Shown here: one piece after another, positions 37,640 through 49,100 of the stretch
Numbering within the stretch: the first letter of the stretch is position 1
Layout: every line of letters starts with the position of its first letter
DNA from: Hydractinia symbiolongicarpus
Taxonomy: Eukaryota > Cnidaria > Hydrozoa > Anthoathecata > Hydractiniidae
Assembly: GCF_029227915.1 (NCBI RefSeq)
Contig: NC_079877.1
Span: 12,273,351-12,337,350 of the forward strand
DNA length: 64,000 bases
Direction: 5' to 3'
The notes under the pieces: model-generated
Seen by the model: the letters and a program-made list of their open reading frames with translations, nothing else
The model's database searches: none
Told to the model about the DNA's origin: nothing
Made by a program: the position numbers and the translations under genes

Positions 37640-38109
37640 TGCTTAGTACATTAGTGTGTAGGGCTAATCTTGCATTCCGTTCTGGTCAGGCATTTAAAAA
37701 TGGAAATTTAAGGAAACCCTGTATGACAGGTTATCCAAACTGTATTTCCTGTGGCAACAATTGTAGTTGTTAAAACGAAGACAAAACTTTGTTGTGGTAC
37801 TGCCAATATATTGCAAGCCACATTCTTTACATTTCACTCTAGGTACAAAACGTTGCCAGAACTTTAGTTCATAACTTTCACCCTAAAATTTTTAAACAGC
37901 TGAAGATGATTTGTCTGAGAAGGAATTGGTTTCCTCCATATGTTCACAAACACTAAAACGTTCTTAGGTAGCTTAGAACGTACCAACATGTCTTTGATAC
38001 TTTTACCCCTTGTAAATCCTACAATAGGAAGTGTCGGAACGACGTGGCTTTGTTCGTGATTAGGTGTCAGAACAAAATCAATAGCATTTATAATATCCTT
38101 AACGTTCAA
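37640..38109 (-). pseudogene. Penelope-like retroelement remnant (GIY-YIG region)
   Basis: Open text at 37864-38109 has VGFTRGKSIKDMLVRSKL, the segment linking RT and endonuclease in Penelope-like elements. Just downstream, in another frame, CKECGLQYIGSTTTKFCLRF is a GIY-YIG-like motif with its cysteine pair. A frameshift separates the two and stops follow. This is a dead fragment. Confidence 0.55.
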
Positions 38110-39043
38110 ATAAAATTTTACTGGTCAGTTTCAAATATTTATATAATACTATCATCAATAATCAAACCGGTAAGAGGGATGCTCGTGTCGATTTCTCAGT
38201 TTGGGAAACAATTACATACAAAGTATGAGATGATAATACGTATTCCCCTCTCTCTCATACCTTCACAACTTTTGATACGCTTTTCCATCAAATTTAGCAC
38301 ACCTTTAGCATGTCATAAAAGAAACAAATGACTTCAATATGTTTTTGCTTATATTAGCACTTCTTATGTGACGTCATTGGATGTTTAAAATTTGCCTGCA
38401 ATACAACTGTCTGCCTAAAATTTAATAGTTTTGGTTTTCAACCGAATTTTAACATTGTTTTAAGATTTTGTTATGCAATTAAAAGAGTTGCATATTTTAC
38501 TTATGTCTTTTAATTTTTATTTTCGGGAAATTGGGTTACTCACATAGTCACTTTGTTTAAAAACAGTGTCTATTTATCACAAACAAAACACTCGTAATAA
38601 AAGACCTATTTCTGTTAAGTTCGTTAATAAATAATGTTTGTATGCTTTTTAAAAAGCGAAACAATCGAGCAACAAACCCTTTTTTTCTGCAAAATCTCTG
38701 GTTTTCTTTAAATTATTTTTGGAACACACGGTTTTAAAATAATAGTTCTATTAAAATTTAGCTAATACTAATTGTCTATTACTCTTCACTTCAAATTAAC
38801 AGTGCCGTTTTATTATGCTATTACATCATCCGTAATACTCACAACAAATCGGGCCAGAAAGAACTATGCTTTAAAAATTTCGATATGAAAATTCTTTCTT
38901 TTATTTTTAACAAAAGTCTTTTAACAAATACTAATCGTAATGTTAAACTTTACCAAGGAAGTAACGAAATGCATAGTTATGGTTTCTGAATATAGGTTTC
39001 AAAGATTGTCAAATAATAGGGCGGATTTAAACACCTTGCTTTT

Positions 39044-39114
39044 CTGAGTTCAACTTTACTAAAAGTGTTTAAAATATCCCAAAACTCTTCTTTGTTAACA
39101 TCAGCTTCTATCAT
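39044..39114 (-). pseudogene. Orphan Alr-like signal-exon relic E
   Basis: It is homologous to the unit C signal exon (end GTTGAACTCAG), starts at ATG 39114, and is open for 71 nt. The donor is destroyed (AAAAGC where C has GTAAGT) and the hydrophobic core is lost. The downstream sequence at 38.75-39.04 kb matches the intron after the signal exons of B and C. No other exons of this unit were found before unit B. Confidence 0.55.
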
Positions 39115-39505
39115 CACCTTTCTTTAACAAATATATTACAAATATATCTATACACACAATAAAAATAATAATTTGTTGTTATTAAAACAACTGAATTTCT
39201 CATATCATATCTCATATCACATTACTTACAATAATCACATTCTCATATTCATTCTTAATGACCAGAAAAATATAAAATAAGATTTTGTTATATTTATTAT
39301 GTAATGAAAAAAAGGTACAGCTGTTTAACCCTATGAAAAGGATTCTACCATCAACTGAGGTTTTATTATAACTTGTGCTGCTCCAACATGACCTAAAAAT
39401 TCTCGCGAGAAGTAAAATAAATAGAAAAAAGAAAACCTAACAGAGCCTAGAACAGAAAGTAATTAAAAAATGTTCAATATATTACTATTAGAATATTATA
39501 GAATA

Positions 39506-39900
39506 CTAGTCGATAAAGCCCGCGAAAAATCCACTGAGGCAGGATAAAAATAAAAAATAAGCGTCATTTGAAAAAACAAAAAGCGTCATTTAAAAAATAA
39601 AATAAATAGAACCTTGTTATTACGTTGCCTCTATTGTATAGAGCTTAAACTGCTGATCAAGAAAATGAATATGGTGATGTGCTTTTGAAGAACCGTTAAT
39701 GAGATATAAGTTTTTAAAACTTTTGCTGAAGTCAGCAAAGTCCCTAATGAAAGTACAAAAAATTTTTCCTTCGAAATTTGTATGCCCGTTGCCTGCATCT
39801 TACGCTGATCAAGAAAATGTATAGGATAATGTACTTTTGACTAACGGTTACCAGGTTACCAGGTTTCACAAATTGTGAAAAGAGATATCATAAGTAGTAG
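39506..39900 (-). mobile_element. Helitron 3' end, 5'-truncated
   Basis: CTAG at 39506-39509 follows an A. Reading on the minus strand, the hairpin-containing text and GGCTTTATCGACTAG match the end of the element at 46198-46932, and internal text (GTTGCCTCTATTGTATAGAGC) matches 46.75-46.81 kb in reverse. No TC/GA terminus was found at the other side. Confidence 0.55.
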
Positions 39901-40004
39901 TAAGTAGTAGTGATTGTTTAGTAGTAATGAATTATTTCTATAATAGTAGATCAGTTTACATAGGACAATAAATGTGAGGAGACCAGGTTACGGTTACCAA
40001 TTCT

Positions 40005-40140
40005 GTGTCTCTGTAACAGGGAAAAGTGGATGTGTTCATTTTCCTTTGATGTTGCCGAAAGTTGCATGTCTAATATGGTAAATTTTCTGACGCGACGTCA
40101 ATAAAACTAATTCAACGACAATAATCCTATATTAAATTAA
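40005..40140 (+). repeat. Partial Helitron 5' fragment
   Basis: It matches 46228-46380 (CATTTTCCTTTGATGTTGCCG, then ATGCATGTCTAAT-like text and TATATTAAATTAATGAAG). It lies head to head with the 39506 fragment. The first bases of the element are missing. Confidence 0.5.
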
Positions 40141-40148
40141 TGAAGCCA

Positions 40149-40580
40149 TTACAGTGCACTTAAACTTTTTGTATAAAAGCTCGAACAGGGGATATTTTTT
40201 AGACGCATGCTTGCTGACGCGATGGGTAAAATGCCCCCTTTGATAACATATGGCCAATCTGTAGGGTTATTATCCAACATATTTATTAATGAATTTTTAA
40301 TTGTTCTATTCTGTCCTTCCACAAGACCATTTGCTTGTGGGTGGCATCCACTTGTCACGCGTTGGTTGGTGCCAGTAAGACCTTGGTCATCTATTTGGAT
40401 AGAGAGGCAACCGTGTCTGCATTTTAACTGGTACAAAAACTGTGAAACAGATACTGCCAATTTATCTTTAAATAGTTTCGTTTCAGACCATTTGGTAAAG
40501 TAATCTATGCATACAACTAAACAGTAAACCCCATCAACCTCTGGTAAGTTACAGATATCAATAACAAACTGATTCATCAC
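40149..40580 (-). pseudogene. Retrotransposon-type integrase core fragment
   Basis: A 143-codon open frame carries an integrase core as in Gypsy-type retrotransposons. CIDYFTKWSE holds the first acidic residue, IDDQG the second, and HPQANGLVEGQNRTIKN the glutamate region. The stretch normally between DxG and the HPQ motif is shortened, so it is internally deleted. No reverse transcriptase, gag or LTR was seen beside it. Confidence 0.7.
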
Positions 40581-42250
40581 GGCGGTATACTGTACAGCTC
40601 AGTCTTCGTCTTAAGTGACAAAGTTCCTTGTTTTTGAGAGGGTACACACGTTGAATAACAAAAAAATAAAGCAGAAATTTTGTTATAGGTAGAATCTCTT
40701 CGATAATAGCTTTGGCGTGCGAGCTTTCTCCGATACCTTAAAATGGTCGATTTATATAACTTTATTGTAATATTTGCTTTACCTTCATCAATGTCTTTTA
40801 TAATTATTCAACTGACGCTTTTTCCCGACAATAACCCTGCGATCTTTTTTGTACATGAGCTATCCGTTTACCGGGCTAAATCTTTTTCAAGCTAAATGGA
40901 ATGCAATATCCTCAGTTATGTATATTAAAATGGAAGAAAATTTCACGAGAAGGAACTTTCGCTTTCTTTTCAAATTTCTTTTCAAGTCCAACGGAAAGGT
41001 TTATTCGCGTGAAATTTCCAAAAATTGTTCAAAAGCGAAGTTATTCCAGATAGAGACGAATTTAACGAAGTAATTTTGTTTGAAAAATTTGTTTTCGCAG
41101 GCCCATGCGACTACATCCATCCATAAACAAAAGTCAACTCAAGGAAGTGCATTGTTTTATACAAAAAAGTTACAAAAAGAACATACAAAAAAAAATATTT
41201 AGAAATATGTTTGTTAATACGTACCTCTCCTGAAGTTAGACTTTTCTCCTTTGTCCATATTTTCAGGATAGCCTCTATCTCTAATACAATCTTCAATTGA
41301 TGAAAAATCATAATGTTTTCGTTGAGATGGCATAATTTTGTGTTGGTTTTAAAACCACGTGAATTAAATTTCAAAATATAAATTCGAATAACTTGAATTC
41401 GGAGTTCGAAAGATCTATATCAAAACAAAAGTTCTAATTTACTAGTGAACTATGACTTTATTATTACAACGAGTCGTATTTTTCTTTCTAATGGATTCCT
41501 AATTCACTAGGGTATTGGGCCTCCCCAAGCCAAAAATCCCTAGAGATTTAGGACTCATGGGTCTTAATTCCATGAAGTCCTAAATCCCTGTTACACCGGA
41601 AATAAATATCTGATCTATGTTTTAGCTACCTTCAGTTGATTAATTTATGCGAAGATTAATTTTAGCTAATTTTTCAAAGTTCACCTACATTCGTGAAAAA
41701 TCTAATGTTCAAAGTGTTTTAAAAACACAACGATATCTGTCGTTTCTCTCATACCTTCGCAGTAAAACTACTTTACAGGCTTCCTTTATTACATTTTTTT
41801 GCTTTTTTGAATATTTTGCGATTATCTTTGTACCCATAATAATCTCCTCTTTAGGCTAGATTGAGCAAATTCCAAATCTCCACAAGTAAAATTGCGGAAT
41901 GCTAGAATTTCAAAATATGTATTCGCAAAAATCAGAAAATTGTAAATTCACGTAAAAATTTATATGCGAAATATCTGAAATAGATCGATTGGAGTTTATT
42001 TCAGACAATATGCAGCAATAATACGCTTCAAAATACTTATACTAGACTGTAATAACCATATAATGATCATATATGCTTTTACACTTATTTGCCATTTTAT
42101 GAAAATAAATTGTTTATTTAGATTCTTTAATTCCGTTAACGAAAGTGTGCCCTACCTGGCATTTACAGCAAGTGGTGTGCCCATTTTGAAAGGCACTGTT
42201 CCAATTATTTTTAGCATTCCGGTATATAGATATTATAATGGACTTAAAAT
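40581..42250. other. Sequence 3' of gene A
   Basis: No gene is supported. About 41640-42000 resembles the 3' flanks of C (15980-16290) and D (6650-6940): GTTTTAGAGC/CTTTAGGC after ATAATCTC, and the ATCTGAAATAGATC-x-ATT-GAGTTT phrase. This is the duplicated 3' flank of the receptor units. Around 41500-41590 there is a short inverted repeat containing CCTAAAT-x-C. Confidence 0.4.
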
Positions 42251-42896
42251 GTAAACATATACGTTTATATGTCTAAATTTGTTCAAATAACTTGCGCCCT
42301 TCGCTTTTATCGCCCTTAGATGCCCGTGGTTGTTATTTTTCATACTAAGGGAACGCCCCCCTTACGCCACTTTTTTTTAGTTTTCACTAAAACTTCGATA
42401 GCTGCGTTGATTGTCAATAATTTTTTTTTATAATTGTCTCTAACCAGGTGTTCATATATATTTGACTTTTTACGATCATATGATTACTCCAAATACATTT
42501 GTGAGAATATTTGCTACGTTGGCGCTACAAATGGTCTTAAACTAAGCCAAATTAGCTAAAATATTAATTTAATCATTAAAATTAATATTATTTTCAATAT
42601 TTACAAAAGAAGAAATAAAAATCTATCATGAAGTTATACAAATTTAAAAAAAATGCTGACGTCAACAAAAAAAATGCTGGAAGTCAGCGTTTGACATATG
42701 ATTTTAATTGTCATGTGACAGACATCATTCTTACCACGTTTTGTAAGTTATAACCAAATACAAGTGGTATAGGGTATTTTACCCCCCTCCCCCACGGACT
42801 ACACTCGTCCCCTATACCCCGGCTTGAATAGGGCTAACAAAAATCAATAAAATGTATAGGACAGGCTAATCAGAATGAGAATTTTCTTCCAGTGGC
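42251..42896. other. Region just downstream of the gene A stop
   Basis: This probably includes the 3' UTR. No clear AATAAA was found on the minus strand close to the stop. At 42770-42835 a C/G-rich palindromic stretch ends GAATAGGGCTAA, resembling the right end of the TTAA MITEs, and may be a short deletion derivative. Confidence 0.35.
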
Positions 42897-43102
42897 CTAC
42901 ATTTGTTTTGACTTATCTTCTGTTCCAATTTCTAAATACTCATTTGCAGTTGCTGGTGATAAATCGGCATAAGCAGCTTCTTTCCTTGCTTCCAATTGAA
43001 GACCTGTATAATGGGATTCTGCGGTAGGAAATACTTCATAATCTTGGGTATTTTCATCGTCTTTTTCTGCGCCTTTTTCATTTCTGCAATTAGTCTTAAC
43101 GC
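42897..43102 (-). CDS. Gene A exon 6: cytoplasmic tail with ITIM- and ITAM-like motifs
   Basis: This terminal exon (acceptor GTCTAG) encodes 67 residues and a TAG stop. Tyrosine motifs in order are YEVF (Y402), SHYTGL (Y412, fits the ITIM pattern S/I/V/L-x-Y-x-x-L/I/V), YADL (Y425) and YLEI (Y436). YADL and YLEI are separated by exactly seven residues, which is ITAM spacing. The rest is acidic and basic, without a catalytic domain. The likely role is recruitment of SH2-domain proteins after tyrosine phosphorylation (inference). Confidence 0.82.
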
Positions 43103-46100
43103 CTAGACAAATAAATATGCTTGTCATTTCGTACTTTATACTACGGCAAGGTCTTATTATATTAATAGAAAATGTTTTCACCTCTAAGCTTCACAAATCC
43201 ATAAATACATATATTTGCTATTTGCGTGACAACCAGCGTTATAATTATTGTTACAAATAATTTCTTCGTATCCAACATTTTTGCTAAGACAAATATATAT
43301 AGTGGAAACTCAGATATAAGAAGATTCCCTAAGTTATTTTTACATTAATTATTTTGATCAAAGAAGAAACATATACCTTCAAACGATATAGGATGTTTGC
43401 AAGCATCTACGACCTTTGTAGATGGTGCTGGAGTTGTGAAACTGATATTTACTATTGCTTTCTTGCCATAATTGTTTTTATATGAAGCCCAAATAATTAC
43501 ACTGGAAACATTGAATATGTTGCATACAGCGTATTGTGTGTCGGTTGTATTCAAAATATCACTTCTTTCTGCAAATTGCAAATGATAGTTAAGCGCACAA
43601 TTGCCAGTTGCTTCACTTGTCCATGTACCATTTATACAATTATTATCTTTGTAAAAGATTACCTTCCGCAATTTTCGAGGGCAAACTGAAATAAAAATTA
43701 GATTTTACAATTTTCAAATCAAAGCGGAGAGGAAACATAATTATAAATAGACATTACATGCTACATCTATTAGTGTCTCTCCCTTGATCATTCCATTTGC
43801 ACCAGTGGCATTGAAAACTAGCTTTGTTCCACAATCTTCACGTGTCACGGGACGTCGAGTTTTATAAACATATCTGTATCGCATGGATACGATATTCATG
43901 AGCACAACGTCGGTAGAATATGAATAGTCTAATTCGTTGTGCAATTTCCAAGTTAAAACAGGTTTTGGATTTCCACAAACTTCGCTCATAAAAGATAATT
44001 GTTTTCCTTCGTTGACAATGTAACTCGAATTTAGAGAAATCCCACACACATCAGGTCCACCTAAAATAAGAAATAAACGAAAGCTCAAAGTTCTGGCAAA
44101 TATACAAATATCAAGTTTTATTTTATGCTGTTGTGTTTTGTTATGAAGCTTCAAAGCTAAAGTTTTTCTTTTTTTGTTCATATTTATCGGCAAAACTGGA
44201 GCTCGTGTTCTTATAATTTTTCTAATAAAAAGGGAGTGTAGAGAATATTATAGTTAATTTAATGTGATATGTGTAAGTAGCATGAGAAACTACTTTTCTC
44301 TTTCTACCGATCTCGGACGGCAAAGAGATTATCAGAACGTGCAGAAGAGTCTCTGAGAACGAGGCTGGACTCACATGTTGTTTTTATAACTTATAATCTG
44401 TCTTTTCTAATTGCTATGATCTCGTATGATTTGCTTACAGTTAGTTAGTACTTAGTAATCATACACATTATCAAGCTTGAATCAAGATTTAAAATATAAA
44501 CTATTGTTGCTCTTATTAGTAGGATACTTCCATCTGTCTGTTAAAGGCGAAGTTCACGTGTTTATTCTCATATAAAATAGTAAAATGCTTATATACAAAC
44601 AAGTTACTGAAAAAATTATTTTGATATGTATTTTGCGTTTGTTTGAGCAGGAAGAGAAGTTTTGAAAAAGTACAATTAATCAGTAACTGTTGAAGATCTG
44701 CCAAAAGATTTATTTTATTTAAAAAAGTTTCAATTTCGAGAAACTTAAATAGAGAAGCAACAGTTGTTAGTATGTTATTTTATATTTTTTAGGATACTTT
44801 CTTATTTCATATTGAGACACAACATCGACAACCAAAATGCATCGAAAAGTTACATTTTTGGACTTTTTAAAAGCTTTTACTCCACATCTGTTTTTATTTT
44901 TAAAAATGCACAATACTCGGGACAACAACTCCCTACTGCGTCACTGTACGCAATATTGAAATAGGAAAAAGTGAAATTTTAAAGTAGGAATGGTTTAATA
45001 AGTAAACCTAAAACGGTGGTTACAGTATCTCTCATACGTTTTTTATACCAAAATTTGGTATAACAAAGTTTGATGCTTTGGACTTGGAATCTGATAGTGT
45101 ATCAAGTATGAAGTAAATAATTGGAACCCTGGATGTAAATTTTAAAACTTTGTTTTCAAGTTTTTTAATGTCGCATTTATAGCAAATTTCTATTCTATAT
45201 TAATCCATACTTTATATCTTGTTGATAAAGCGATACACAATGGCAAAATTTAATGTATTTTCCGTTTTTCTCAGAGAGTTGTAACCATTAAGATAAGTGA
45301 TTAAACATTTTAGAGGTTTTAAATGAGAACTTTCAACTTACCTACAACGTCTTTTATAACCACTGTTGCATTTTCAAACCGACCTTTTGATTGTAATAGA
45401 AATGCAGCTTCGAATCTGAAAGACATGTTTTCGTTAAACTGTATCTTTTTGATGAATAGCGTATAGGTGCTATTAGAAAAACGTCCAGATAATCGCTCAC
45501 CAAACATTGTTTTACCAGCCTGTAGTGGCTTTGCTGCAGTCTGAAATCCAAACATTATTTTAACAGCAAGAGTTCCTACAACATACATCTCTACTACATA
45601 TATACGTTCTCCATTCTCAGGAGTAACTCTCCATTGCAATTGAGCAGTTTGATTAACTGCAAATACTAAATTGGTTTTGATAGCTTCAACCTTTCCAGAT
45701 GTCACTACAAGAAAAATATATGGTATATAGTCGGAGGGGCTAAAAAGAAATAATTACATATTGGAGGGAAAAAAACTTCAATTTTGACTGGTTTTCCTTC
45801 TAGGGATATGTATTAAGATTGTTATGGTCAAATATTAATTCCATTTTAGAGTATTAGTTATAAGGTTACAGATCAATTTTTAATCACATTTGCAAAATGT
45901 AAAACTTTGTGATGATATTTCATAAAAAATGTATTTACTTCACTAGTATATTCTGTTTAAAGTTTTTCTCATGCAGTCTAATAACCACATCAATAAACTA
46001 TAACATGATCTTATGTTTTACTTGTCTACTACACAAAAATATTTTTTAAATCCCATGTTTTTATCAAAATTGGGGTAGTAATTTTTATTACTCCATTGTG

Positions 46101-49100
46101 TTTTTTATTAAATTTAAATTTCTTTTGTACAATTTTGTATAGGTTTTCTGTTTCATTTCAAATACTGTATTTCTTACTCTGGTATTATTAATATCAATCT
46201 ATATAATAATACGCCAGTTCCGTGTGTCTGTGAGAGGCAAAGTGGATGTCTTTATTTTCCTTTGATGTTGCCGAAAAATGCATGTCTAATATGCTAAATT
46301 TTCTGACGTTACGGCGCGACGTCAATAATATATACTACCTTAAGGTCAATATCTTATATTAAATTAATGAAGGCATTACAGTTCACTTAAAACTTTGAGG
46401 CCAAATAACTTGGGAACGAGGTGGTGACGTCAATGATTTTTTACCGCGTGGGTAATTAGGTACCACCTGGCACCAATTTGTGTAAGTTTCCCAAACCTAT
46501 GTCCCCAAATCCGTTTCGGAATGTACGAGTTGAGGACGCCAACAAAAAACCTTCAAACCCCAATATCAGTGCAACCGTTTAACCGTATATAAAGTGCATG
46601 ATCCTCTACATTTTTTTGATCAGCGCTGCAAGATCTATGCGAGGCAAAAGGTATGCAAATTTCCAAAAAAAAATTCTTAGGTTTTAACGGGCCGTTGCTG
46701 ACGTCAACAAAATCTTTAAACTCGTATATCCCATTAACCGCTCATCAAAAGCATATGATCATAGAGATTTTCTTGATCAGCGCTTTAAGCTCTACACAAT
46801 AGAGAGGCAACGTGAAAACAAGCTTCTGAATTATTTTTTTGATGAACAGGTTGACGTCATCAAAATTCAAATAACGCTTCTTTTTCAATTTCATCCTGCC
46901 TCAGTGTATTTTTTCACGGGCTTTATCGACTTACCAGATTATTGAATTAAGGATAAAAATAACATGAGTGAACCACAAACAAAAGACTTTCCGGTAGCAA
47001 GAGGCATTTCTTTAATTTTTATTACTATTTCTATTTAATTCTACTTTTATTAACATTTAAGACTTGGTAAAAAAACACTAATGGCATGCATTTCTCTCAT
47101 TTTTTAGATTTTTACGTTAAAATGTTCCAAGCAAGATCTGTAAAAGGGCTCTTTATAGTGTTTAATTCTACGGTCGAGTTAAGGCAAAAGTTCACTTCGA
47201 TCGAGCAAGCGGCGTTCTAGGCACACGCCTAAAAGCGTATGTTATTGGACAACATTTCATGAGCGCTTGTGATCGTTTTCTCCGTCATGAACATCAAACC
47301 AATTTTAATATTTTCGACGGACGCGAAGTAGCGTCAAGAGGAAATGACGTATACATAGCATTTCGACCAATGAAATTGCTTCAAAACCACAATATAGAAA
47401 CAAGATGGCGAACCAAGACTACTTTAATACAAAGGAATATGAAGCTAGGTAAAATGGAGAAATGAAAAGAAATATGGGGTATATTGCCAATTTAAGACGT
47501 AATGATAGTCAGGTTAGATTCCTGGTACCATCAACTGACATATCTAGCAACAACTCTCCAAAGATCTAGATCGAACATCAAAGGTGCTAAAATTGTCCGA
47601 CCAACCAGCAGTGCTATGAAAAGATAAATACGAACTCTTGTAACAGTGCTAGGGGCAGTTTTCATGGTATTCCTCGTCCTATTCGTTCTAGCATCCCCTT
47701 AAGACCGAGTTCAGATATATCTGCAATTTTTACGTAATGCTTTATCACATGAAGAAGTTCAAAATGCTAAAAATAATGTTGATAACACAGCTAACACAAC
47801 AGTTATTGATGGAACCACCAAACAGCTGTGGAAGAAAGTCAAATTTTTAACGGAATCTTCATAGATATAATGAGGCAGTATGCCAAAATTTGGAAAACTA
47901 TTTGCCGTGGATACCAGGTGACTACAAAGAAGGATAATGCTTAGTGAGAAGTAGCCACGAGAATGGAAGCTGACGAAAATAAAATATGTGTAAACTTTTA
48001 GCGATTTTTTTCGTAAATACCTGGCATACATTGCAAGCAACAACCTAAACCAATGCAAAATGTAGAATTTTTGGTGCATGTACTGATGTAAATATGTTAA
48101 TTTAGGATATGTAAATATAGGTAGAAGTAATATGTCAGTTTTTTTTTTCTTTGCAGGTGTGTTGCGAAACCAGTGAGAAAATGTACGAGATAGTTTTGTA
48201 CGCTGTAATAATAAGAAAAAAAGGTGTCGACTAAATTTGGGGCTTGTGCTTCAACAACTCCAACATGTCAAAACCGTTGCTGTTTTTACTAGACTATACT
48301 TTGAATAAACAAACGTTCAGCAAAGATTGCTTCTAACCACTTCCAGCTGCCATGGTATTGAACCTTCATCTGAGTTTAACTAATTCCAAGACGCATCTCT
48401 ACCCAATTTTGCATCTCTTAAATAGTTCTTGATTTGTGTGCGTTGTGAATTAAATAACCCACCTCCAGAAACGTCAGCTCTCCATTTTACAAGATTAACA
48501 TTAACCTGAGATTCTCTATCTATAAAACCTGCTGGACAGTAGTCATTACTTCTTGTGATAAGCATGTTTAAATTGCGTAATACTATGATTTACATGAGGA
48601 AACTGTGTAATACTGTGACTGCTTTTGTGGCCTCTACAACTGTTTGCATTCCTGGGGTGCTAGTTTGGCGTAAACCTGGAAATTGTGCTGCTATACCAAA
48701 TGCTTTTTCCACAATTTTTTGTCTTCTAGAAAGCCGATAATTGAATATTTTTTCCTTTTCTTAACTATTATCTGTGTGATAGGGCATCAATACATATAGT
48801 AAAATTTACTGCATTATTTGTTAGACAACGTGGTTGTGGTAAATTTAGAATGTTACCATTGATGGCAACACCTATATTGCATGTACCAAAAATATTCCCG
48901 TCTCTTATACGTCCATAATCTCGGACATCCGCCATAATGAATTCATAGTTGGCATCAACTATAGCCATGAGAGCAATGATATGAAATTCCTTGTAATTAC
49001 AGTAGGGAGATCCATCTGTAGGTGCACATTAAGTAGCACCATGTTTACCACCAATTGCGCCCAAACAATTTCGGAAAAGTCCATTTATTTTCAGAATCTA

